Shown: positions 56,008-64,000 of the stretch, piece after piece
How the letters are laid out: each line of letters opens with the position of its first letter
Numbering within the stretch: the stretch's first letter is position 1
NCBI RefSeq assembly: GCF_040530035.1
Contig: NZ_JBEWCD010000003.1
Span: 558,001-622,000 of the forward strand
Length of the DNA: 64,000 nt
Reading direction: 5' to 3'
Origin: Roseibium sp. HPY-6
GTDB lineage: Bacteria; Pseudomonadota; Alphaproteobacteria; Rhizobiales; Stappiaceae
The notes under the pieces: model-generated
Databases searched by the model: none
What the model was told of the DNA's origin: nothing
Seen by the model: only the letters and a program-made list of their open reading frames with translations
Position numbers and translations under genes: made by a program

Positions 56008-56955
56008 TCAGCTGGAATACCGGCTGGCATCCGCACCATAATAATTGACGTAGCGCGTGTTAAGTTCAGACACCGGCATGATGATGAGCACATCCGTGGT
56101 GCTGAACTGATGATCCACCACTGCGCCGTCACCAATGAATGCCCCAAGTCTCAGATAACCTTTGACGAGTGGCGGCAAAGCGCGCAGCGCTGCCTTGGCA
56201 TCGATCTGGTCAGCCGGGATCCGGTTCATCTCGACATATCGGTCTTCAACCGCGCGGACCCGCCATTCTTCCGGTGCCCGCGCATTGTGGTGCAGGAAAG
56301 ACAACTGCTGAGCCAGGGCGTCTGGATTTGTGCCTTCGATCGAGGCGCACCCGAGCATCACATCGATCTTGTGCCGCAAAACGTACGACCAGATGCCGTG
56401 CCACAACAATTCGACGGTCTTCTTGTTGCGGTAGGGCTTCAGCACGCACGAGCGTCCGAGCTCCAGAAAGCGCTTGTCCGGATTGGCTCCGATAATCTTT
56501 TGAACGTCATATTCGCCGGAGGTGTAGAAGCCGCTGTGCTGCTCGGCCACGTCCTGCCGCAACAGCCTGTACGTTCCGACAATCTCGGGCTTCAACCGGC
56601 CGAGCTTGTTGCGCTTGAGAGTGTCGTGGTCGACGACAAGAAGGTGATCGCAGTAGGCATCGAACGGGTCCGCATCGCGGCGTGTCGCGATGGTATGAGC
56701 ATCGGCGACAGCGGACATTTCCTCATAGAAAACCTCATACCGAAGCCGCTGCGCCTTTTTGACTTCCTTGAAGTTCCGGGCCATGCGCACTTCGAGGGGG
56801 CCGACCCTGCCGAGAGTTTCACCGGTTTTGACCGGAGTGCGGACTGGCGGACCCGGGTGTGTGGTCTTTGTCGCGGCGACGCCGGTGCGCATCGCAGGCG
56901 AAAACCTTCGCACGAGCTTTCTCGGTGAAAACAGGTTTTGCCGCATTATGGACAT
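56008..56955 (-). CDS. OlsB-like L-ornithine N-acyltransferase (GNAT-hemolysin type)
   Basis: A 315-residue protein of the Acetyltransf_5 group that includes OlsB, which makes lyso-ornithine lipid from ornithine and 3-hydroxyacyl-ACP. Visible features are AQRLRYEVFYEEMSA, CDHLLVVDHD, the RLLRQ and GRSCVLKPYRNKKTVELLWHG motifs and a C-terminal YLRLGAFIGDGAV strand. The start with AGAGGG before ATG (MSIMRQNLF) is chosen. No olsA is beside it. Confidence 0.8.
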   Translation of the reverse strand: MSIMRQNLFSPRKLVRRFSPAMRTGVAATKTTHPGPPVRTPVKTGETLGRVGPLEVRMARNFKEVKKAQRLRYEVFYEEMSAVADAHTIATRRDADPFDAYCDHLLVVDHDTLKRNKLGRLKPEIVGTYRLLRQDVAEQHSGFYTSGEYDVQKIIGANPDKRFLELGRSCVLKPYRNKKTVELLWHGIWSYVLRHKIDVMLGCASIEGTNPDALAQQLSFLHHNARAPEEWRVRAVEDRYVEMNRIPADQIDAKAALRALPPLVKGYLRLGAFIGDGAVVDHQFSTTDVLIIMPVSELNTRYVNYYGADASRYSS

Positions 56956-57191
56956 TCCACCCTCTTGCATTCCTCACGGGGCACCCCGGGCGGTTTCACA
57001 GGTTAGCACCTGTTTCACCGTTATTATTACCTTTGCCGGAGCACGAACACCGGCTGCGGTCAGCGTGCGTCGGTCCTGCCGTAGAACACATTATTCCGAC
57101 AGCTGGATGACATTGGGTTTTTTCCTTTTATCGAACAACCCAAGTTTACCGTAGTCTTCGGAATTTGTGAAATTTACTGAAGTGCTTAGAG

Positions 57192-57228
57192 CGCTTGGTC
57201 GAACTTCCGAAGAAGCCGGAACCAAGCG
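57192..57228. repeat. hairpin downstream of the hybrid kinase gene
   Basis: CGCTTGGT (57192-57199) pairs with ACCAAGCG (57221-57228), with an inner TTCCG/CGGAA stem, 28 bases after the hybrid kinase stop on the minus strand. A further TTGGGTT/AACCCAA hairpin lies at 57113-57141. There is no clear T-tract; role unknown. The rest of 56956-57255 holds no supported gene. Confidence 0.5.
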
Positions 57229-57255
57229 TTTACAGTAGGGCAGCGCGCAGCGACG

Positions 57256-59655
57256 TCAGGCGCGACCGATTGATTCGAGGGCCTGGGAGATTGAATCGAC
57301 CGAAAGCGGCTTTGTCAGATAGCCGGCGGCACCAACCTCAACGGCCTTGTCGCGAGCATCCTGCATAACGTCTGCAGTGACGATCAGAACCGGCACGGGC
57401 GGCCGCGATTCAGCTGCTTCATCCTCGCGGATTTTCCGGATTGCCTCAAACCCGTCGAGACCCGGCATATGCAGATCCATCAGGATGGCATCGAATGTAC
57501 CGCCCGCTGCTTCTTCAACGGCAGTTTCGCCGTCGACGACCATCACCGGGATGTGACCGAGCTTGCGCAGCATCGCTTCACTGAGAAGACGGTTGATGTC
57601 GTTGTCTTCCGCGACAAGCAGGCGCAGCGGCCGCGCCGGTGCAATGGCGCGCCGGGCAGCGTCGCCACTCTCAACGGGGCGCGCACCCGCGTCCCAGGCA
57701 AGACCATCGATCGCACCGCCAAACAGCCCGGAAAAGATCTGGATGAGAGTTTCTATCCTCACGGGCCGGATCAGATAAGCCGCATATCCTGCAGAGCGAA
57801 GATGATCGAGGCGGTCACGCTCGGCAGGTGAAATGAGAACGACGGCGGGAGCTTCGCTTCCTGCAAGCCTCGCCGATGCCAGCCAGCCGCCGCTGTCTGC
57901 CAGCGCCGCGTTGTCGACAACGATGAGATCGGCATTGGTCAGTGCATGAACCAGGCTGTCGCTGCCAGGCGCTTCTACCGAAACCTTGGCATTGTGCCGG
58001 GCAAGCCGCTCACACAGGAGCGGGCATTCGATTCGGCTGTTGCTGACGAATACGATGGTCTTGTCTTCAAGCATCGCGAGCCGGGGATCGGAGTTGCCGG
58101 ACAGCGTCTCCGGTATCGGCAGGCAAACCGTGAAATGGCCGCCACCTTCAGACCCGGGCCGTGCTGTGATCGAGCCGCCCATGAGGCGGGCGAGCCTTTG
58201 GGCGATCGCCAGTCCCAGTCCCGTGCCGCCGAACTTGCGCGCGGGGCCATGATCAACCTGCTCGAACTCGCGGAACAACCGTTCTGCTTCGCTTTCGTCA
58301 AAACCGATGCCGGTATCACGCACGTCGATTTCAAGGACACTGCCGCTGACAGCCTGCGCTCTGCCTGTCAATGTGACCGAGACGCCACCGTCATCTGTAA
58401 ACTTGACGCCGTTTCCGATCAGGTTGAAGAGGATCTGGCGGACGCGTGTTGCATCGAGCGTGATCTCGTCCGGCAGTGCCGGATCGACCATCGCACCGAT
58501 CTCGAGCCCTTTTGCATGTGCTTTCGGGGCGAGCAGTTCAACAACGTTTTCCGCCAGCGCTCCGACCTTGACCGGTGCCGCATGAATGTCGAGCTTGCCG
58601 GCTTCCACTTTCGAAAAATCAAGGACCTCGTCGATCAACAGCAGCAACGTTTCGCCGGAGGTTTCGAGCGCATCAATATAGGCGTCCTGCTCTTTTGTCA
58701 GACGGGTGTCCCGCAAGAGCGACGCCATTCCCAGAATGCCGTTGAGCGGTGTCCGTATTTCGTGGCTCACGGTTGCCAGGAAACGAGATTTCGCTTCATT
58801 CGAGCTTTCCGCCGTATGCCGGGCAGCAAGCAACTCTTCCTCAATCAGCCGTCGCTCGGTCACGTCCCGAAGAACGGTCTGCACAAGTTGCCTGTCGGTT
58901 GCGGTGTCGCGGACCGGGACATCAATGCGTGAGAACCAGCGTGGTCCCTGGGCCGTTAGAATATGCAAATCCTGGAAGCCGGTACCGACCGGGGCTGCCT
59001 CCTGCGATGAAGTCGCCGGCATCAAGGGATCATCTCGGCTGATTGTCGGGAGTTGCAGGGCGTTGCCCGGACGCAGTTCATGGGTATGTCCGAAAACATC
59101 TTCGGCAGCAGAATTGACATAGGTGATCACGCCGTCCGCGTCACGCCGGACCACCACATCGCCGAGCGTTGACAGGATGCTCGCGTGGCGCTCGTCCGAT
59201 TCGCCAAGTTCCCAGGTCTGGTCTTCCAACTCCTCGATTCGCGCCATCAGACGCCGGATCTTTTCGTCCTTGACCTGGTGCGCCTGCACCGAACGATGGA
59301 GATCGTCCGCCAAGAGCCGCCAGACCGCGAGGCCGCCCGCGAAGAAGGCAAGGCCAACGCCCAGAAAGCGGTTCAAACCATCCGTGGACACAAGAAAGAG
59401 ACCTGTGAGCAGGCCGAGGGCGAGCCCGAAAACGGCCAGATGCTGCAAGGTTTTCTTCGGTGCAGACACAGGTTGGTCCGTCGCGCGGCGTCCGGGTCCG
59501 ACATCAGGACCTGCCGCGTCGTTCACCTGTCCCGTGGAAGGCTCTGCGTCACGGGCAGGTGATGTTTGTTGAACAATCGGGTCCGTTTGCTCGTGCGCAT
59601 GCGCATTCCCTCTGTCTTGTGCTGAGGTGGCGCGATCGCCGTTATGACTGACCAA
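57256..59655 (-). CDS. hybrid sensor histidine kinase/response regulator
   Basis: About 799 residues. The N-terminal ~70 are polar and disordered; two membrane helices at about 70-112; a PAS domain at about 155-265 (DVVVRRDADGVITYVNSAAEDVFG); a HisKA domain with phospho-His in FLATVSHEIRTPLNG; an ATPase domain (GNGVKF N-box, DTGIGFDE, GGTGLGLAIAQ); a degenerate receiver (525-645); and a true receiver with Asp in AILMDLHMPGLDG. There is no ATG near the N-terminus: starts are TTGs, and the one at 59655 has AGAGAG eight bases upstream. The signal and output are unknown. Confidence 0.9.
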   Translation of the reverse strand: MVSHNGDRATSAQDRGNAHAHEQTDPIVQQTSPARDAEPSTGQVNDAAGPDVGPGRRATDQPVSAPKKTLQHLAVFGLALGLLTGLFLVSTDGLNRFLGVGLAFFAGGLAVWRLLADDLHRSVQAHQVKDEKIRRLMARIEELEDQTWELGESDERHASILSTLGDVVVRRDADGVITYVNSAAEDVFGHTHELRPGNALQLPTISRDDPLMPATSSQEAAPVGTGFQDLHILTAQGPRWFSRIDVPVRDTATDRQLVQTVLRDVTERRLIEEELLAARHTAESSNEAKSRFLATVSHEIRTPLNGILGMASLLRDTRLTKEQDAYIDALETSGETLLLLIDEVLDFSKVEAGKLDIHAAPVKVGALAENVVELLAPKAHAKGLEIGAMVDPALPDEITLDATRVRQILFNLIGNGVKFTDDGGVSVTLTGRAQAVSGSVLEIDVRDTGIGFDESEAERLFREFEQVDHGPARKFGGTGLGLAIAQRLARLMGGSITARPGSEGGGHFTVCLPIPETLSGNSDPRLAMLEDKTIVFVSNSRIECPLLCERLARHNAKVSVEAPGSDSLVHALTNADLIVVDNAALADSGGWLASARLAGSEAPAVVLISPAERDRLDHLRSAGYAAYLIRPVRIETLIQIFSGLFGGAIDGLAWDAGARPVESGDAARRAIAPARPLRLLVAEDNDINRLLSEAMLRKLGHIPVMVVDGETAVEEAAGGTFDAILMDLHMPGLDGFEAIRKIREDEAAESRPPVPVLIVTADVMQDARDKAVEVGAAGYLTKPLSVDSISQALESIGRA

Positions 59656-59868
59656 TGGTGTTACTCTCTGCAAGGTCCTAATGGGCAGAGAGTGCCGCTT
59701 AAACTTTTAGAAACCGTTTCACGAGGGTGATCAGTGCGGCTCATTCATCGTAAGTGCTGCGGCCTCCGGAAGCGGATCGCGATGGTGCGCCCCAATGTTC
59801 GAACAACAGGAATTGCAATAAGGCATCAGTTTGCTTCGCCCGGACGGCGTCAAGGGCGAAGCATTTTG

Positions 59869-60948
59869 TTATCTGACGTCCAGAAACCCGATGATCTTAC
59901 GAACATCTTTCAGGACCGGCTCTGCAATGGCGGAGGCCTTTTCGGCACCCTCTTTCAGAACGGAATCGATCTGGGTCTTGTCGTCCATCAAACGACGCAT
60001 TTCGTCGGTCATTGGCGACAGCTTCGTAACGGCAAGCTCAGAAAGGGCGGGCTTGAAGGCAGAAAACTGCTGACCGCCGAAATCTTTCAGCACATCTTCC
60101 TTGGACGCGCCCTGAAGCGCGGCAAAAATGCCGACGAGATTGTCGGCTTCCGGGCGCTCGCTGAGACCGTCCACTTCGCTCGGAAGGGCATCCGGGTCGG
60201 TTTTTGCCTTCCTGACCTTCTTCGCGATTGTATCCGCATCATCGGTGAGGTTAATGCGCGACAGATCGGACGGATCAGATTTCGACATCTTTTTTGTCCC
60301 GTCCCGCAGCGACATGATCCGCGTGGCAGGCCCGGCGATCATCGGTTCCGTCAAGGGGAAATAAAGCTGCTCGGGCAGCTCGTTTGACGGTGTCGGATTG
60401 GGCACACCGATACCGAGGTCCTTGATCCGGTCGCCGAAATCATTGTTGAACTTCGCGGCAATGTCGCGGGTCAGCTCCAAATGCTGTTTCTGGTCGTCAC
60501 CAACCGGCACATGCGTCGCACGATAAGCAAGGATGTCCGCAGCCATGAGGTTCGGATAGGCAAACAGCCCGACGGAAGCATTTTCCTTGTTCTTTCCGGC
60601 CTTTTCCTTGAACTGCGTCATCCGGTTCAGCCAGCCGATGCGGGCCACGCAATTGAAAATCCACGCAAGCTCGGCGTGTTCGCGCACCTGCGATTGATTG
60701 AAAATGATCGATTTCTTCGGATCGATCCCGGCGGCCATATAGGCAGCCGTCACTTCGCGGGTTGCTTCGCTCAGCTCGTTCGGGTCGGGAAAACCGGCGG
60801 TAATGGCATGGCTGTCCACGACACAGAAGATCGTCGGCATCTGGTCCTGCAGCGGCACCCAGCGCGAAACCGCGCCCAGATAATTGCCGAGGTGGAGATT
60901 GCCGGTCGGCTGAACGCCGGAGAAGACACGGGGCTGGAACTCCGTCAT
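59869..60948 (-). CDS. trpS: tryptophanyl-tRNA synthetase
   Basis: A 359-residue class Ic synthetase charging tRNA-Trp. The HIGH-type motif is [12 protein letters not shown] and the KMSKS motif is [10 protein letters not shown]. The ATG at 60948 follows AAGGGA. murJ lies upstream on the same strand, glnD-murJ-trpS being a common rhizobial order. It fits the window's other tryptophan genes only by coincidence of function. Confidence 0.96.
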   Translation of the reverse strand: MTEFQPRVFSGVQPTGNLHLGNYLGAVSRWVPLQDQMPTIFCVVDSHAITAGFPDPNELSEATREVTAAYMAAGIDPKKSIIFNQSQVREHAELAWIFNCVARIGWLNRMTQFKEKAGKNKENASVGLFAYPNLMAADILAYRATHVPVGDDQKQHLELTRDIAAKFNNDFGDRIKDLGIGVPNPTPSNELPEQLYFPLTEPMIAGPATRIMSLRDGTKKMSKSDPSDLSRINLTDDADTIAKKVRKAKTDPDALPSEVDGLSERPEADNLVGIFAALQGASKEDVLKDFGGQQFSAFKPALSELAVTKLSPMTDEMRRLMDDKTQIDSVLKEGAEKASAIAEPVLKDVRKIIGFLDVR

Positions 60949-61069
60949 ACATGATCCCTTTATTTGGTGCGGCCGGTTGGAAGGGCGCTGTGACTGTTTG
61001 GGCGCGCCGGGTGTAAGCCCGGATATGCGCCTATGCAAGCGCAAATCACATCGAAACCGTGTTTCGTCT

Positions 61070-62632
61070 TCAGGTGTTGCGCCGCGTCAACGTTCTCGCC
61101 ATGCCGACAAGATCCGCGCCGCCGCTGATCTGTGCGAAAAAGACAAACGCGGCGATGCCTGTGATGACGAGCGCAGCAAGGCTCGCCGCACGGACCGCAA
61201 GCCAGCCGCTGGCGAGGTAGGGTTCAAGGAAAAGAGCCGCAAAATGAATGGTTAGTCCCATGAGCAGGCTTGCCACCAAGACCAGCAACAGTCTGCGCAA
61301 GAGTGCAAAGTCAGGAACGAAATGGCCGCGTTTCCACAAAACGACGATCAAGAGGCCTGAATTGACCCATCCCGCCAGCGTTGTGGCCAACGCAATCCCG
61401 ACATGTTTGAAAACTGGAAACAGGGCAATGGAGAGGCATACGTTCACCGCCATGCCGACGGCGGCAAATTTCATCGGTGTTTTGGTGTCCTCACGCGCAA
61501 AATAGCCCGGTGAAAACACCTTGTTCAGAACGAAGGCAGGCAGGCCGAACGAGAATGCCAGCAGGGCAGCGGCCGTGCCGTCGACGGCAGCTTCGTCGAA
61601 GCGGACCCGCTGGAACAGGACTGAAACGATCTCATGAGGCACAACGGCAAGGGCGACGGCAGCCGGCAGGGTCAGGACCAGCGAGATCTCGAGCGCCCGG
61701 TTGAGACTTGTCTGGTAGGCGTTGAATTCGCCGGCCCGGAGTTGCCTCGTGAGGCTGGGCAGAAGAACGACTCCAATCGCAATCCCGATCACGCCGAGCG
61801 GCAGCTGATAGAGCCGGTCCGCAAAATAGAGCATCGCGTTGGCGCCGTCCTGGAGGGAGGCAATGATTGTCCCGACCGCAATGTTCAGCTGCGTCACGCC
61901 ACCCGCGATGATCCCCGGGATGCCGAGGACAAGCAGGCGTTTGGCTGACTTTGTGTATCTCGGCCGGAACACCGGGATACGGAAGCCGAGCCGTTTGAGG
62001 TCGATGATGACGACGAGTAACTGGACGATGCCGCCCACTGTAACGCCTGTGGCCAGGATGACGCCAAGCGTATCGTTGTCTTCCACACCGGTCAGCAGGA
62101 CGGAGCCGAGCACGATACTCATCACGACGTTCAGCATGACGGGGGCAAATGCGGCCGCAGCGAAGCGTTGATAGGTGTTCAGGATACCGGCGATGAAGGC
62201 CAGCATGGACATGAAGACGAGATAGGGAAACGCAATGCGCGCCATGAGGACGGTGAGGTCGAACTTGGCGGCATCCGCACCGAAGCCGGGCGCTAGACCC
62301 CAAACGACAAAAGGCATGAAAATCTGCGCGATTGCGGTCAAAATCAATAAGCAGAACAGCAGCGCCGATCCGATTTCGCCTGCAAATCGCCGTGCGCCCG
62401 CGTCGCCCTCTTCTTCGACAGCGCGCCCGAACAGTGGAATAAACGCCGAGTTGAAAGCACCTTCCGCGAAGAGCCGCCGGAACAGGTTCGGCAGCCGGAA
62501 CGCGACGGCAAAGGCGTCCGCAACAGGCCCCGTCCCGACCGCAGCTGCCAGCAGTACGTCCCGAACGAATCCGAGCAACCGGCTCAGCATCGTTGCGCCA
62601 CCAACGGTCGTAAAGTTGCGGACGAGGTTCAT
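61070..62632 (-). CDS. murJ: lipid II flippase MurJ (MviN)
   Basis: A 520-residue polytopic membrane protein with about 14 helices. The N-terminal [23 protein letters not shown] motif and the [19 protein letters not shown] stretch are characteristic; Arg residues in the central cavity are present. It flips lipid II across the inner membrane for cell-wall synthesis. It sits between glnD and trpS on the minus strand, 32 bases after glnD. Confidence 0.96.
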   Translation of the reverse strand: MNLVRNFTTVGGATMLSRLLGFVRDVLLAAAVGTGPVADAFAVAFRLPNLFRRLFAEGAFNSAFIPLFGRAVEEEGDAGARRFAGEIGSALLFCLLILTAIAQIFMPFVVWGLAPGFGADAAKFDLTVLMARIAFPYLVFMSMLAFIAGILNTYQRFAAAAFAPVMLNVVMSIVLGSVLLTGVEDNDTLGVILATGVTVGGIVQLLVVIIDLKRLGFRIPVFRPRYTKSAKRLLVLGIPGIIAGGVTQLNIAVGTIIASLQDGANAMLYFADRLYQLPLGVIGIAIGVVLLPSLTRQLRAGEFNAYQTSLNRALEISLVLTLPAAVALAVVPHEIVSVLFQRVRFDEAAVDGTAAALLAFSFGLPAFVLNKVFSPGYFAREDTKTPMKFAAVGMAVNVCLSIALFPVFKHVGIALATTLAGWVNSGLLIVVLWKRGHFVPDFALLRRLLLVLVASLLMGLTIHFAALFLEPYLASGWLAVRAASLAALVITGIAAFVFFAQISGGADLVGMARTLTRRNT

Positions 62633-62664
62633 TCAGGAATGGCTCCGTGGGAATTTCCGGCTGT

Positions 62665-64000
62665 TCAGGACGCCTGTCGCTGTGCCTTGCGGGAAACAGG
62701 CGCTGCCGGATCGAGTTCCAGACGCCCTTTGACAGCGTCTGCGAGGCGTTCCCGGATGATTTCCTGGCGGCCTATATTTGAAATCTTCTGCCCGGTCAGG
62801 TCCGTCACATAGAATACATCGACGGCTTTTTCACCGAAGGTCGAAATATGGGCCGAACCGATATTCAGGTTGAGCGTCGCAATGGACCTGGTCAGATCGT
62901 AAAGCAGGCCCGGCCTGTCGAGCCCGGAGATTTCCAGCACCGTGTAGTCATCCGACAGGGAATTGTTGACCAGGATCTCGGTCGCGACCTTGAACGCCTT
63001 GACGCGGCTTTTCATCGTGTTTTTCTTGGTCACGGGTTCCGGCAGACGCTCATCGCCGCGCAATGTCGTGCGGATCAGTTGAGTGATCCGTTCACCGCGC
63101 CGCCGCTCATCGTCATCGTCCGGGAGTTCGCGCCCGATGAAAATCGTATCGATCGCGAAACCGTCCGTCGTCGTATCTATTTGCGCATCGACAATATTAG
63201 CGCCCGTTGAAAAACACGCCCCGGCTATGGTTGAGAGAAGCCGCGGGTGGTCGGGCGCCATGATGTTGAGTTCGGTGACACCTTCGAAGGCACGCGGGAT
63301 GACCTCGAAAGCAAGTCGCTTGTCGCCCTTGTCCGCTTTGTGCAGCAATTCGGCATGCGTAAGCAGACGCTCCGGCTCGGTACGAAGCCAGTAGGCAGCA
63401 TAGTGCCGTTTGAGGTAGGCGTTGCGGTCCTTCTTCGTCCAGTGTTCGAGCTTGGACATGAGCTCGGACTTGGCCGCCTCGATAGTTTCCTTGTGGGACA
63501 TCTTGGAGTGTCCGCCGGAAAGATGAGGCTCGGTGGCATAAAAGAGGGTCCGCAGAAGCTGGCCCTTCCAGCCATTGAATACACCGGGCCCGACGGCTCT
63601 GATGTCCGCGACCGTCAGGATCAGGAGCATCTTGAGGCGTTCGAGAGACTGAACCGTGTTCGCAAAATCGGTAATTGTCTTGCGGTCGTTGAGATCGCGC
63701 GACTGGGCAATGGTGCTCATATCGAGGTGGTGCTCGATCAGCCATGCGACCGTTTCGGTTTCAGCCTCGTTCAAACCAAAGCGGGGGCAGATCTTACGGG
63801 CAACCTTTGCGCCTGCAATGGAATGATCTTCCGGGCGCCCCTTCGCGATATCGTGAAGGAACATGGCCACATAGAGGACTTTCCGGTTTTGCAACCGCAG
63901 GATCAGTTCGGTGGACAGCGGATGATCTTCGCCTGAATTGCCGCGCTCGATCTCCGCCAGCACGCCAATCGAGCGGATCAAGTGCTCATCGACCGTGTAA
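62665..64000 (-). CDS. glnD: [protein-PII] uridylyltransferase GlnD, C-terminal part (partial)
   Basis: The last about 445 residues of GlnD. The reading frame is open to the window edge (upstream residues read YTVDEHLIRSIGVL, a conserved GlnD stretch). Visible are the HD hydrolase domain (FLHDIAKGRPEDHS, His-Asp metal site) and two C-terminal ACT domains (ELNIMAPDHPRLLSTIAGA and TVLEISGLDRPGLLYDL), which sense glutamine. The N-terminal nucleotidyltransferase domain is outside. GlnD controls PII uridylylation and thus nitrogen regulation. Confidence 0.95.
   Translation of the reverse strand, partial: YTVDEHLIRSIGVLAEIERGNSGEDHPLSTELILRLQNRKVLYVAMFLHDIAKGRPEDHSIAGAKVARKICPRFGLNEAETETVAWLIEHHLDMSTIAQSRDLNDRKTITDFANTVQSLERLKMLLILTVADIRAVGPGVFNGWKGQLLRTLFYATEPHLSGGHSKMSHKETIEAAKSELMSKLEHWTKKDRNAYLKRHYAAYWLRTEPERLLTHAELLHKADKGDKRLAFEVIPRAFEGVTELNIMAPDHPRLLSTIAGACFSTGANIVDAQIDTTTDGFAIDTIFIGRELPDDDDERRRGERITQLIRTTLRGDERLPEPVTKKNTMKSRVKAFKVATEILVNNSLSDDYTVLEISGLDRPGLLYDLTRSIATLNLNIGSAHISTFGEKAVDVFYVTDLTGQKISNIGRQEIIRERLADAVKGRLELDPAAPVSRKAQRQAS

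Noticed and set aside
1..64000. CRISPR array, IS element or prophage
   Set aside because: No evenly spaced direct repeats with unique spacers, no transposase or integrase and no phage structural genes were seen.

Overview
The window reads as a stretch of core chromosome from an alphaproteobacterium of the order Hyphomicrobiales (Rhizobiales). Gene content and order point to the Stappiaceae (Roseibium/Labrenzia/Stappia type), but that family-level call is inference. Supporting features are irr divergent to fabA-fabB-fabI, trpF-trpB...trpA-accD-folC, hisB-DUF2628-hisH-hisA-hisF-hisE-coaA, the ActS/ActR redox pair next to secB, hrcA divergent to rph-rdgB-hemW, and glnD-murJ-trpS. Coding density is high, most genes are intact, and I saw no tRNA, rRNA, IS element, prophage or CRISPR array.

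Layout. 1-2.7 kb: the start of a membrane sensor cut by the window edge, an APH(6)-type kinase and a 2-hydroxyacid dehydrogenase. 2.9-7 kb: a secreted SH3b protein, then fabI/fabB/fabA (unsaturated fatty acid synthesis) divergent from the iron regulator irr. 7-15.3 kb: a GNAT enzyme overlapping nth, DUF2244, an MFS exporter, mutS and the malic enzyme maeB. 15.3-15.95 kb: a small GIY-YIG nuclease gene bracketed by two 107-bp palindromic repeats in the same orientation. 16-24.3 kb: alpha/beta hydrolase, trpF-trpB, an inserted pair of small genes (78 aa and DUF1127), trpA-accD-folC, and an unknown secreted protein. 24.3-25.3 kb: a DUF6881-like orphan and a cluster of three palindromic repeats. 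25.3-29 kb: an Ada-type methyltransferase and an arginine-catabolism module (Lrp/AsnC regulator, arginase, ornithine cyclodeaminase). 29-30.4 kb: an AT-rich accessory patch with two small convergent genes that overlap at their 3' ends. 30.4-37.3 kb: pyrF, an SDR, the his operon and coaA. 37.3-43.8 kb: a Cache chemoreceptor, a secreted multidomain protein with a VHL-beta-like and a MliC-like domain, actR, actS and secB. 43.9-49 kb: AhpD-like protein, MoeB/ThiF-type E1 enzyme, hrcA, rph, rdgB, hemW. 49.3-53.6 kb: a PHA depolymerase with an added helix-hairpin-helix domain, DUF2852, a YgjP-type metallopeptidase, a small secreted protein and a P-loop kinase. 53.6-64 kb (all minus strand): PBP1A, an OlsB-like acyltransferase, a hybrid histidine kinase, trpS, murJ and the 3' half of glnD.

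Most of the window is housekeeping. The best candidates for a second look are the GIY-YIG gene bracketed by palindromic repeats, the convergent antisense-overlapping gene pair with a structured AT-rich flank at 29-30.4 kb, the VHL-beta/MliC secreted protein, the PhaZ-HhH fusion, the apparent CTG start of folC, and the split of the trpB-trpA operon by a DUF1127 gene. No search or folding program was run; all identifications rest on reading motifs and context.
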